DNA of 64,000 nt, taken from assembly GCF_052162025.1 (NCBI RefSeq), contig NZ_CP197401.1, positions 4,464,001 through 4,528,000 of the forward strand, given 5' to 3'. Position numbers and translations under genes: made by a program. The notes under the pieces were generated by a model. The model did no database searches and was not told where the DNA came from. It saw only the letters and a list, made by a program, of their open reading frames with translations. This DNA is from Methylobacter sp015476545. GTDB taxonomy: Bacteria > Pseudomonadota > Gammaproteobacteria > Methylococcales > Methylomonadaceae. How positions within the stretch are numbered: the stretch's first letter is position 1; every line of letters starts with the position of its first letter. Below, piece by piece: positions 51,375 to 58,657 of this stretch.

Positions 51375-52451
51375 ATGAAATGCAAAAACTGTCTTGCTGA
51401 AGTAGATGCCGGCGATCGTTTCTGTGGTGAATGCGGATTTGAGCAGGGGGCTGCTGCCACCACCGCGACACCGAGGCTGCAATCCGCTGATTCCATCGGC
51501 GAAATCTGCCGGTTCGAGGGGCACCGGGAAGAGGTCATCAAGGTGGCCTTCTCGTCCGACGGCCACCGTGCGCTCTCTGCCGGCAGGGATGGGGTTATTC
51601 ACGTCTGGGACATAGAAAGTGGGCACGCCCTCCGCCACATTCTGGGAGGGGAGGCCATTACCGCCGTAGACTTCTCGCCCGATGGCCGCCGCGCCCTCTC
51701 TTACGACTACACCATGCATCTGTGGGACCTGGAGAGTGGACGGGAAATCCGCCACTTCGTCACTGGCCTCGAGGCGCAAGGGCTCGTCACCAGCATGGCC
51801 TTCATGCCTGATGGCCGCCATGCCCTGTTGGGCAGCGGGGACACTTCCATTCGTCTCTGGGATCTCGAGACCGGGCGCGAATTGCGCCGTTTCGAGGGCC
51901 ACAGGAGTCCGGCGGAATGTCTCGCAGTCTCCCTTGATGGACGCTATGCCCTATCTGGCGCCTGTGATTCCGATTATAGTAACCATGCCGTTATCTTGTG
52001 GGACTTGGAGAGGGGCAGTGAACTTCAACGCCCTGAGCGGCTCATGATGCTGGTTGTAAGTGTATCGTTCTCACCGGATGGCCGCCGCGCCCTCGCAGGC
52101 ACCTTGGATTGCAACGTTTACCTCTGGCAAGTGGAGAGCGGCTACGAACTGCGTCGTTATGAAGGGCATGCGGGTAATGTTTTTTGCGTCGCTTTTTCAC
52201 CAGACGGCCGGAGCTTTCTCTCCGGCAGCGGCACCGACGCCTACGACGCCGATCTCCTAAGAGATTTGGGCATTGATAACACGATACGCCTGTGGGATAC
52301 GGAAAGCGGGCATGAAATCCATCGCTTCGAGAGCCATTCCGGGAACGTCAACAGCGTGGCCTTTTCCCCGGATGGCCGATATGCCCTCTCCGGGAGCAGC
52401 GACAAAACGGTGCGCCTATGGAGGCTGCCAAAGTGGCCGCCGAGGAGATAA
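51375..52451 (+). CDS. Zinc ribbon fused to a seven-blade WD40 propeller
   Basis: A 358-residue protein. N-terminal zinc ribbon CKNCLAEVDAGDRFCGECG, a short linker, then seven WD40 repeats: each has a FSPDGRxAL turn and a xLWDxESG end (for example HVWDIESG, HLWDLESG, RLWDLETG, ILWDLERG, YLWQVESG, RLWDTESG, RLWRLPKW). Seven blades make a closed propeller, so the protein looks complete. Such propellers are protein-docking platforms; the ribbon is shared with its neighbours and suggests the same partner. Confidence 0.85.
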   Translation: MKCKNCLAEVDAGDRFCGECGFEQGAAATTATPRLQSADSIGEICRFEGHREEVIKVAFSSDGHRALSAGRDGVIHVWDIESGHALRHILGGEAITAVDFSPDGRRALSYDYTMHLWDLESGREIRHFVTGLEAQGLVTSMAFMPDGRHALLGSGDTSIRLWDLETGRELRRFEGHRSPAECLAVSLDGRYALSGACDSDYSNHAVILWDLERGSELQRPERLMMLVVSVSFSPDGRRALAGTLDCNVYLWQVESGYELRRYEGHAGNVFCVAFSPDGRSFLSGSGTDAYDADLLRDLGIDNTIRLWDTESGHEIHRFESHSGNVNSVAFSPDGRYALSGSSDKTVRLWRLPKWPPRR

Positions 52452-52457
52452 AGTCTT

Positions 52458-52763
52458 ATGAAATGTGCCAATTGTCATGCTGAGCTGGGGCCCGCGGATC
52501 AGTTTTGTGGCAGCTGCGGGCACCCCCGGGCGATTGCTGCACCACCTTTGCCTGCAAATAGGGGAGTCTGCCCGAACTGCGGCGCCAAATGCCAATCGGA
52601 CGAACGTTTCTGCGGCGAATGCGGGCAGGCCTTGCCAACGGCCTCGCCACAGCCTGCGAGAGAGAAGATTACCAACGCGATTTGGACGTTAATAGCGGTG
52701 GCACTATTAATCTATTTTGGGATTCTAGCCATCGGCTTTTTTATCACGATTTTTTCTTGGTGA
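52458..52763 (+). CDS. Double zinc-ribbon membrane protein (101 aa)
   Basis: Two zinc ribbons (CANCHAELGPADQFCGSCG and CPNCGAKCQSDERFCGECG), then one C-terminal membrane helix (AIWTLIAVALLIYFGILAIGF). The second ribbon and the text after it (CGQALPT, SPQ) match the 50161 protein closely, so this is a duplicated module. It begins 6 bp after the WD40 gene stop. Confidence 0.75.
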   Translation: MKCANCHAELGPADQFCGSCGHPRAIAAPPLPANRGVCPNCGAKCQSDERFCGECGQALPTASPQPAREKITNAIWTLIAVALLIYFGILAIGFFITIFSW

Positions 52764-53093
52764 GGAGTATTGCTTTTTCTCCCGATGAACCATACCCCAT
52801 CAAGGAGTTGGTCGAGTCGCCAGATGGAACTGGTTCTGTCGCAAATTCTGTCAGGCTGGGCGATAATTGCCAAATTTAGGTGTAATGAGGTCTAAGCCCT
52901 AACCCAAAAAATCTTATAACGTTAATAAATGGACCAGCGGGGGCATTTGAACAGAAACTTACGGTTTCGACCTCGCGGATTCACTCCAACCCGTAAAATT
53001 CTGTTCATTTCTCCTTTCCTCATCTTCACCGCCCATGGGTTCAGTCATGGATAAGCCACCGGAACCTAAAGTGCGTGCGCCAGTTCTCGACCC
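52764..53093. other. Intergenic region with a WD40-like scrap
   Basis: Just after the last zinc-ribbon gene one frame reads VRSIAFSPDEPYPIKEL, resembling a WD40 blade of the preceding propeller gene, and ends near 52879. Nearer the IS1 element an ATG at 53035 opens MGSVMDKPPEPKVRAPVLDP and runs into the IS1 end; it may be the start of a gene cut by the insertion. Confidence 0.35.
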
Positions 53094-53153
53094 GGTATTG
53101 TTAAGTTAGTATGGCATGGGTTAAGCTAATCCATTTTTACCGAGTCAGTGATC

Positions 53154-53600
53154 ATGGTTAGATGCCCCAAATGTAGCTCAGAAGGCTGTACTAAAGATGG
53201 GATGGCGAAAGGCAGGCAGCGTTACCGCTGTAAGGTTTGTGATTATAGACATACCGTCAGTTACCGAGGCCTCCATCCAGCCATTAAGCGGCAAGCGCTC
53301 CAGCTTTACCTTGAAGGCTTGGGTTTTCGTGCTATTGGTCGAATCCTGAACTGCAGTCATGTGGCGGTCTATAACTGGATCAAGGCCTACGGCGAGTCCA
53401 TTGAATCCATTCGCTCTACCGCCGGCGTTGAGGTCGTCGAAATGGATGAAATGCAGACCTATATTGGCTCCAAAAAAACTATGGCTGGATCTGGATGGCT
53501 GTTGATCGAAATGGCAAACGATTCCTCCACTGCGAAGTGGGTTCCCGCGGCACAGAAACAGGCCGAAAGCTATGGGCGGCCATTGAAGACCCGCCAATAA
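53154..53600 (+). CDS. IS1-family transposase, first frame
   Basis: A zinc-finger start (CPKCSSEGCTKDGMAKGRQR, then YRCKVCDYRHTV), a helix-turn-helix (LGFRAIGRILNCSHVAVYNWI) and the first catalytic acid in VVEMDEMQTYIGSKK. After an A7-C run at 53472-53479 the frame becomes unrelated (TMAGSGWLLIEMANDS). A -1 slip there gives KKNYGWIWMAVDRNGK, the usual IS1 continuation, so about 108 residues are genuine here and the rest of this frame is not. Confidence 0.8.
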   Translation: MVRCPKCSSEGCTKDGMAKGRQRYRCKVCDYRHTVSYRGLHPAIKRQALQLYLEGLGFRAIGRILNCSHVAVYNWIKAYGESIESIRSTAGVEVVEMDEMQTYIGSKKTMAGSGWLLIEMANDSSTAKWVPAAQKQAESYGRPLKTRQ

Positions 53601-53806
53601 CCCAGGTCATGACTGATTATTGGCGTCCTTATGCACAATGTATCCCGAAGGAACTGCATACGCAATCAAAAGCTGAAACCTATACCGTGGAAGGTTATAA
53701 CAGTTTATTCAGGCATTTTCTTGCCCGGCTGCGCCGAAAATCAAAATGCTATAGCAAAAGCAAGGATATGCTGAAATATTCCGTCATGCTTTTGATGCTT
53801 AAATGA
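53477..53806 (+). CDS. IS1-family transposase, second frame (-1 product)
   Basis: Reading from the slip codon AAC at 53477: NYGWIWMAVDRNGKRFLHCE, then VMTDYWRPYAQCIPKELH (second Asp), TYTVEGYNSLFRHFLARLRR (catalytic Glu region) and a basic tail KSKCYSKSKDMLKYSV. Joined to the first frame this gives a 217-residue transposase. An independent start would use the ATG at 53495. A7-C is the classic IS1 frameshift site type. Confidence 0.8.
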   Translation, partial: NYGWIWMAVDRNGKRFLHCEVGSRGTETGRKLWAAIEDPPITQVMTDYWRPYAQCIPKELHTQSKAETYTVEGYNSLFRHFLARLRRKSKCYSKSKDMLKYSVMLLMLK

Positions 53807-53860
53807 ACGGTGAATTGGATACTATAATTAATTAACAATGCCTTATTTTTTAGTCCATAT

Positions 53861-54418
53861 TTAGATTTGAAGATGACGCTCAATAGCCTCATCAAGCTGC
53901 TCAACAGATGCTCCTTCAGGAAGTTCCTTCATCTCTACCGCGATATCTGAAAGTTTGCCCTGCATAAATTTTTCTTCAAGAGTGGGAACATCGAGAGGCA
54001 TGTTAAATAGAAGCGTCTCGCTCGAAATCGTCCAATCTGGCAAACTTCTTGAAGCCCATGCTCCGATACGTACGCCTGCATACAAAATCCGTGCTTGAGC
54101 CTCCGAGCAGCCTCCAGCCTGACAAGCATGAAAGAACATAACGTCCGCTTCTTTCCTTGAAACGCCTGGCGTGCCACATGCAACATCATGAATTACAGAT
54201 GCTCTACGATAGTCATCTGTGTATGGGCTTCCGACAGACGACCACAGCGGCCTAGGAATGCTCGCACCATTTACTACCGATCCTTCGGGCGCTAACCAAA
54301 GTTTGCCATCAGGATCCGCGTAAGAGAAATCCTCCAGCAAGCGCATATCTCTATCAGTACCATTATCATCGGTAAGCCACTCTGTTTTTGGATTACCTGA
54401 AAATTTGCCGTGCTTCAT
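53861..54418 (-). CDS. DUF1353 domain protein
   Basis: A 185-residue protein. WLTDDNGTDRDMRLLEDFSY, GSVVNGASIPRPLWSSVGSP, then YRRASVIHDVACGTPGVSRK and ADVMFFHACQ are the DUF1353 pattern, often seen in phage and prophage genes. The C-terminal about 60 residues are an acidic extension. No other phage gene is nearby. RBS GAGGAGA before the ATG at 54418. Confidence 0.8.
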   Translation of the reverse strand: MKHGKFSGNPKTEWLTDDNGTDRDMRLLEDFSYADPDGKLWLAPEGSVVNGASIPRPLWSSVGSPYTDDYRRASVIHDVACGTPGVSRKEADVMFFHACQAGGCSEAQARILYAGVRIGAWASRSLPDWTISSETLLFNMPLDVPTLEEKFMQGKLSDIAVEMKELPEGASVEQLDEAIERHLQI

Positions 54419-54886
54419 TTTTATTCTCCTCTTCTTGCTTTTCTCTTTCTAATACTCAAACTATCACGATTAACATTTTTTCCGTGTACTTATCGAACAC
54501 CAGAGTGCCAGTCGGGGAGGCTGTGTATCTCGGCTTCATTATAGGCCTACCAGCAGGTCAACAATAGTAAATCGAAAGAAAAATCAAAAAATGCGATCAA
54601 TCTACAAATAGGCGTTGAGATTTTGCCAATTTTTGATGCAGGAGCCGGAATATTATTATTACGGTGAATGCAAAAGCCAGCTGTTTTACGAACCGTGTGA
54701 CATGGATTGTGTTCGTGGTGAATAATCAGCCTTTTTAGCTAAAAGGGCTCGCATTCAGCCTTTACATTTTATGCGACGTGGTTAGCCGGATGCGCCAATC
54801 AAGGCGCATCCCACTTCACATGATCAGGTATGGTTGTTATTTCCAAGAGATTCCCACCCCATTTCCGGTTCGTTCATCCGCGCTTT
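54419..54886. other. Intergenic region with a hairpin and the source of a duplicated segment
   Basis: 468 bp between DUF1353 (-) and the 3' end of the M64 gene (-). A 9-bp hairpin GGATGCGCC / GGCGCATCC lies at 54788-54811. The stretch from about 54776 to 54960 recurs, diverged, at about 57541-57732. No gene seen. Confidence 0.5.
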
Positions 54887-56374
54887 TTATGGGCTGCAAG
54901 CGGCGATTGCTTCACCATTATTGCAGACGTCAGTGCCTGGGCCGCCGTTAAGCACATCGATTCCGGGTCCTCCGTCAAGGAAGTCGTTGCCATCCAGGCC
55001 TATGAGCACATCATTGCCCGCGCCGCCGCAGATACGATCGTTACCGCCTCTGCCGTTAATAACATCGTTGCCGCCCAATCCGGCGATGATATCATTTCCG
55101 GGAGTCCCTTGCAGGATGTTATTGGCATTAGTGCCAACGATAGTTGCACGCACTCCAAAGCAGTTCAACGCTGATGCATTGACAGTAATGTTCCATGTCC
55201 TCGCCTCCCTTAGCACATCCGCGGGGTCGTTCCTTACCTTAGGCGTCGGATCGTCCACAACGACTTGGAGGGTATGAGGGCCGGCCCCAAATCTTGCGGA
55301 ATTAAAGGTAAATGTCAGGCCTGTCGCTACTTGCGATCTATCTACGTACCACGTAACTGATAAAGCGTGCGTATTAGGCGTCGGTACGGTGACCTTGAAA
55401 GCCTGATTGTCTCCAAGATTGAGAGTTATGCCGGAAGGCTGCGGGGTGCTGGAATCCAGTGGAGAAACCCAGTTGTAGACCCGTTTAACGAGCTGCTCCT
55501 CATTGATTTGCTCAAATGGAGTGTCAAGCGATCGCATCTTAGAGTTATAGGTAGGTCGATATAACCCGGCAGGACAATACTTAGCTCCTTGGTAGAGTCC
55601 GGGTACTCCCGGGTTGGTCGAGGTCGTAGGAATCGGCGTGGCAGGATCTATCCATCCGTTGGGAGGACCACTCCCGACGTTCCATTTTATCTGATTTCTA
55701 TTCGTTTGCCGGGTAGCGTTTGCCTCAGATGGTTCTACTGTGTTGTTGCAAGGGGGCGGCTGGGTCACATACTCATCCGCCAGCAGTCCAAAGCTATGGC
55801 CAACCTCGTGTAAGACAAGCTCGATAACCGCAGCATTCAGAGAAGCCACCGAGATGCTTCCTCCGGACCCTCCGTATTTTGTGTCGTTAACCAAAACGAG
55901 AACCATATCCCGTTGATTAGCTCCTACGCTATTGCCGAGTACTGTCTGAACTTTTGAGATATTGACACAAATCAGCCGCTCAATACCCGAACAGTTATAA
56001 GTCGCGTCAAAAGCGGTGTTTTTGCTGATCGGAGGAGCGTTTTCAGGATGATCCGCTCCTGATTCCGCGCTCGTCACGTTCACCCGGTGCACATTGAAAT
56101 ATTTTTGATATTCCTTGAAGGGTTCTTGTGCAAAAAAGCCCTGCACAGCCTGTTCTGCATCCGTGGCGTATTTCCCCAACTCCGCACTTGTATATCCATC
56201 ACCCAAAATTACCAAATCTACTCTGTTTGCAGAACTGCCGTTATTGCGAATGGTGGTTACAGGCTCGCCAAGTACCCATGGCGAGAATCCTAGAGACCCT
56301 ATTATCAAGCCGAAAATCGCTGATTGCTGGATAATTCGGCTGAAGCAAAGTTTCATGCTGATGGGCTTAATCAT
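54887..56374 (-). CDS. Secreted M64-type zinc metallopeptidase with RTX repeats
   Basis: A 495-residue protein. Signal peptide in the first 30 residues (FGLIIGSLGFSPWVLG). An IgA-peptidase M64-like domain follows: NRVDLVILGDGYTSAELGKY, YFNVHRVNVTSAESGADHP, DMVLVLVNDTKYGGSGG and the zinc motif HEVGHSFGLLADEY. An Ig-like domain lies at about 320-390. The C-terminus carries RTX/hemolysin-type Ca2+ repeats (GTPGNDIIAGLGGNDVINGR, GGNDRICGGAGNDVLIG, LDGGPGIDVLNGGPG), a type I secretion feature, though an N-terminal signal is also present, an unusual combination. It overlaps the upstream gene by 8 bp. Confidence 0.85.
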   Translation of the reverse strand: MIKPISMKLCFSRIIQQSAIFGLIIGSLGFSPWVLGEPVTTIRNNGSSANRVDLVILGDGYTSAELGKYATDAEQAVQGFFAQEPFKEYQKYFNVHRVNVTSAESGADHPENAPPISKNTAFDATYNCSGIERLICVNISKVQTVLGNSVGANQRDMVLVLVNDTKYGGSGGSISVASLNAAVIELVLHEVGHSFGLLADEYVTQPPPCNNTVEPSEANATRQTNRNQIKWNVGSGPPNGWIDPATPIPTTSTNPGVPGLYQGAKYCPAGLYRPTYNSKMRSLDTPFEQINEEQLVKRVYNWVSPLDSSTPQPSGITLNLGDNQAFKVTVPTPNTHALSVTWYVDRSQVATGLTFTFNSARFGAGPHTLQVVVDDPTPKVRNDPADVLREARTWNITVNASALNCFGVRATIVGTNANNILQGTPGNDIIAGLGGNDVINGRGGNDRICGGAGNDVLIGLDGNDFLDGGPGIDVLNGGPGTDVCNNGEAIAACSP

Positions 56375-56945
56375 GGGCCCCTCCCGGAAGCTTGGCTTCG
56401 CCTATGAGGTCCAAGGCGTATTCTGCTCCTGTCCAGCGTGGCTGATAAACCTTTAACCCGATGATGCCAGGCTCATCAGGTACTGTGACCGAAAAAGTGA
56501 CATCGTTCCGATAAAGAAGTCCTGGAGAGATGAGTTTTCCGGATGAGTCAGTCGTCTCTGCGCGAATTATCCTGGGATCGAGCATGACAGTCCGCGATGT
56601 CTCTTGACCCTTTGCATTCAGTCCCACAACGACGAGATGCTGCCGGGAAAGCTCCGGGTTGCGTTGTGTGGGCAGCGCGCCTTGAGTACGCTTCTGGGAT
56701 AATATTGTTACTGTATTTTCAGCTGGAGGGGCTGTTGAAAGACTATCTTTGGCGACAGAAGGGGAAGTCGAACTTAAGTGGAGTTCAATCACACGGGTCA
56801 TCTCGGTTTCTCCCGCTTCGGCAAGACCGATTGACAACACTAGAAATGAAACTATCATCGTCTGTAAAAAGCGCGCCAGCACTGACAGATATGCAAGGCA
56901 TCCAGCCGAAACGCCGGCATTCCTCAAATGACATATTTTTTTCAT
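56367..56945 (-). CDS. Hypothetical exported protein upstream of the M64 peptidase
   Basis: A 192-residue protein with a signal-like segment (FLQTMIVSFLVLSIGLAEAG, about 27-46) and a beta-rich domain (HLVVVGLNAKGQETSRTVML, LLYRNDVTFSVTVPDEPGI). Not recognised. It is translationally coupled to the M64 gene through an 8-bp overlap, so it is probably an exported partner or inhibitor of the peptidase (inference). Confidence 0.6.
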   Translation of the reverse strand: MKKICHLRNAGVSAGCLAYLSVLARFLQTMIVSFLVLSIGLAEAGETEMTRVIELHLSSTSPSVAKDSLSTAPPAENTVTILSQKRTQGALPTQRNPELSRQHLVVVGLNAKGQETSRTVMLDPRIIRAETTDSSGKLISPGLLYRNDVTFSVTVPDEPGIIGLKVYQPRWTGAEYALDLIGEAKLPGGAHD

Positions 56946-57090
56946 GGCTCATCTCCTTAATAAAAAGGCAATGCAATGTTAGACTTCATGCAAGGCATAT
57001 CGAACATCACCTCCTCTCATTCAGGACGAGCCTGATAAGTTATTATCCAGTACTCAGTCAGTATTGATAGGTCGGATCAATAGGCTGGGC

Positions 57091-57162
57091 GTAAATCCGC
57101 TCATCCTTCGACAAAGCCTTTAGTCCTGAGCGTAGTCGAAGGGGCAGGACGAACGGATTTAC
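57091..57162. repeat. Palindromic dispersed repeat, copy 1
   Basis: GTAAATCCG (57091-57099) and CGGATTTAC (57154-57162) bracket a unit holding CCTTCGACAAAGCCTTTAG and GTCGAAGG, a hairpin-rich CTTCGAC-type repeat. Similar units lie at 58452-58500 and 58519-58584. Confidence 0.7.
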
Positions 57163-57310
57163 TTTTATTCGTCAACTCAGGATTGACTGGGCACTAGGTC
57201 CTCGTTTTCCAAATGGGATAACATTGATGCTTAAACTTCCGGGCAATCTATCTGGAAGCTTTGGGTTTGATGAACGCTGGATTAAAAAATTCCAGATAAC
57301 GCCAGAAATA

Positions 57311-57453
57311 AGGACAGCGATCCCGACACGATCCTGCTGCCCGATCATATACGCATGGCCGAGAACGGCTGGTTCAAGGACCACGCCGAGCGCGGGACGC
57401 TGGTCCGGTTCATGTATGTCATCAAGCATAGTGCGGATCTGGCGCAAGGTTAA
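57311..57453 (+). pseudogene. Relic of the 37212-38042 methyltransferase (3' end, internal deletion)
   Basis: DSDPDTILLPDHIRMAENGW, then FKDHAERGTLVRFMYVIKH and a stop. It copies two blocks of the parent gene (about 37747-37792 and 37940-38042) with the DNA between them lost at a short repeat (CGCATGG and CGTATGG). The frame is kept but no start or SAM site remains. About 25 bp downstream of the parent stop are also similar. Confidence 0.8.
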
Positions 57454-57540
57454 GCAGATCAATTCATCGCGAACGACTTGCCTGGGCGAAAAAAGGCTCT
57501 TTGGCCTCTTCTTTGGACAGTGGCAACGATTTCACGTGAC

Positions 57541-57732
57541 GCGGGAACGCCGATAAAGGCGCGTCCCGCTTTGCGTGGTCAGGTAGGGTTGTTATTACTC
57601 CCTAAAAATTTTCATCTCTGCCTCGGCTTGTTCACCGACGCTTTTTATATGCGACAAGCGACGTTCGCTTCACCATTCATACAGGATTAGAGTCCGGGCT
57701 GCCGTTAAGCACGTCGAGTCCAGGTCCTCCAT
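57541..57732 (-). pseudogene. Relic of the M64/RTX gene 3' end
   Basis: The stretch is a diverged copy of about 54776-54960 (shared: hairpin GCG..CCC, TTCACCATT, GCCGTTAAGCACGTCGA, GGTCCTCC). On the minus strand 57692-57732 can still be read as an RTX-type GPGLDVLNGSPDSNP. The rest of the second gene copy is missing, replaced by the gene at 57705. Confidence 0.7.
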
Positions 57733-58373
57733 TTTTGCCTGCGCAGCCAGAACCTGCCGCTTAGCAGCAAAAGCGCAGTGACGCCCACCGAGAAAATAAA
57801 TGTCAGATTATCAGAGGAAGACGAGGGTGAAACACCCACAGCTTCTATCTTTAAGCGCCAGTTACTGGTCTCCAAATTATGAATATCCAGCGCTTCCACA
57901 CTGAATTCATCGCCAGGCTCAACGCTGAAGTTATCAAAAATGACGGTTACTTGATCAAGGTTATCGGCGCGTACCTCACGCCAGGCGCTCTTTGTTTGTC
58001 CATTGATTGCAATTTTATTTACTAACGCCGCTTTGGTTTGATCCAGTAAATCACCGTGGACCGCCGGCAGGTATTTTTCAGTCGCCACATCCCAGCGTTC
58101 CATCGTTAGTTTGAGCTGTTTCCAGGGTATTTGTGATTGATTGGCGATGTCGAAGTCGATTACGAAACTAGTTGCGTCTTCCGCGTAAAAAGGGCCGGCA
58201 ATAGCGGTAAGCGCATCCGACACTTCCAGACGGTAAACGGTACTATTCTCACCATGCGCCATTGCCATTGGGCTATTCAAAAGGGCCATGCAAGCAACCA
58301 GGCGAATCAAGTTGATTAAGCACAATGGCCCCATGTTGAAACTGAAGTTTATTTGTTGGGTAAGTATCTGCAT
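57705..58373 (-). CDS. Exported protein with C-terminal membrane helix, tail borrowed from an RTX relic
   Basis: A 222-residue protein. Signal peptide LIRLVACMALLNSPMAMA, a beta-rich domain (FYAEDATSFVIDFDIANQSQ, VTVIFDNFSVEPGDEFSVEA), and a C-terminal helix LTFIFSVGVTALLLLSGRFW followed by a basic tail. The last about nine codons (57705-57732) lie in the RTX relic and read in a different frame, so the original C-terminus was lost. The start could also be 58334. Function unknown. Confidence 0.6.
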   Translation of the reverse strand: MQILTQQINFSFNMGPLCLINLIRLVACMALLNSPMAMAHGENSTVYRLEVSDALTAIAGPFYAEDATSFVIDFDIANQSQIPWKQLKLTMERWDVATEKYLPAVHGDLLDQTKAALVNKIAINGQTKSAWREVRADNLDQVTVIFDNFSVEPGDEFSVEALDIHNLETSNWRLKIEAVGVSPSSSSDNLTFIFSVGVTALLLLSGRFWLRRQKWRTWTRRA

Positions 58374-58451
58374 TTAAGCGGGCTAACTATTGGGATTGTT
58401 TTTTAACGGCGGCTATAGACCCTGTGTGTACCCAATGCCGTTAAGTTAAAC

Positions 58452-58584
58452 CGTTCGTGGTGAGCCCTTCGGCTGCGCTCAGGACAGGCTTGTCGAACCA
58501 TGAATGGCTTAACGACTTGTTCCGCTCACCCTTCGACAAAGCCTCTAGTCCTGAGCGTAGTCGAAGGAGCAGGGCGAACGGAAC
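58452..58584. repeat. Palindromic dispersed repeats, two units
   Basis: 58452-58500 (GTTCGTGGTGAGC ... TGTCGAACC) and 58519-58584 (GTTCCG ... CGGAAC bracketing CCTTCGACAAAGCCTCTAG and GTCGAAGG). The second is nearly the same as 57091-57162. They fill the 284-bp gap between the exported-protein gene and the beta-propeller gene. Confidence 0.7.
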
Positions 58585-58657
58585 ACATCTTGACTGAATG
58601 GCATTGTGTGTGCACCCACATCCCTGTGGGCAATTTGACTATGACGCGCAATAAGCT

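Larger units (their letters stand above)
53094..53842 (+). mobile_element. IS1-family insertion sequence
   Basis: A 749-bp element, near the usual IS1 length of about 770 bp. Imperfect ends GGTATTGTTAAGTTAGTAT (left) and GGCATTGTTAATTAATTAT (complement of right) are inverted repeats. It contains the two-frame IS1 transposase. No flanking direct repeat could be seen, so the exact borders are approximate. Confidence 0.7.

Noticed and set aside
54834..55277. Plus-strand Pro/Ser-rich frames opposite the RTX repeats
   Set aside because: Antisense shadows of the repeat-rich M64 C-terminus.
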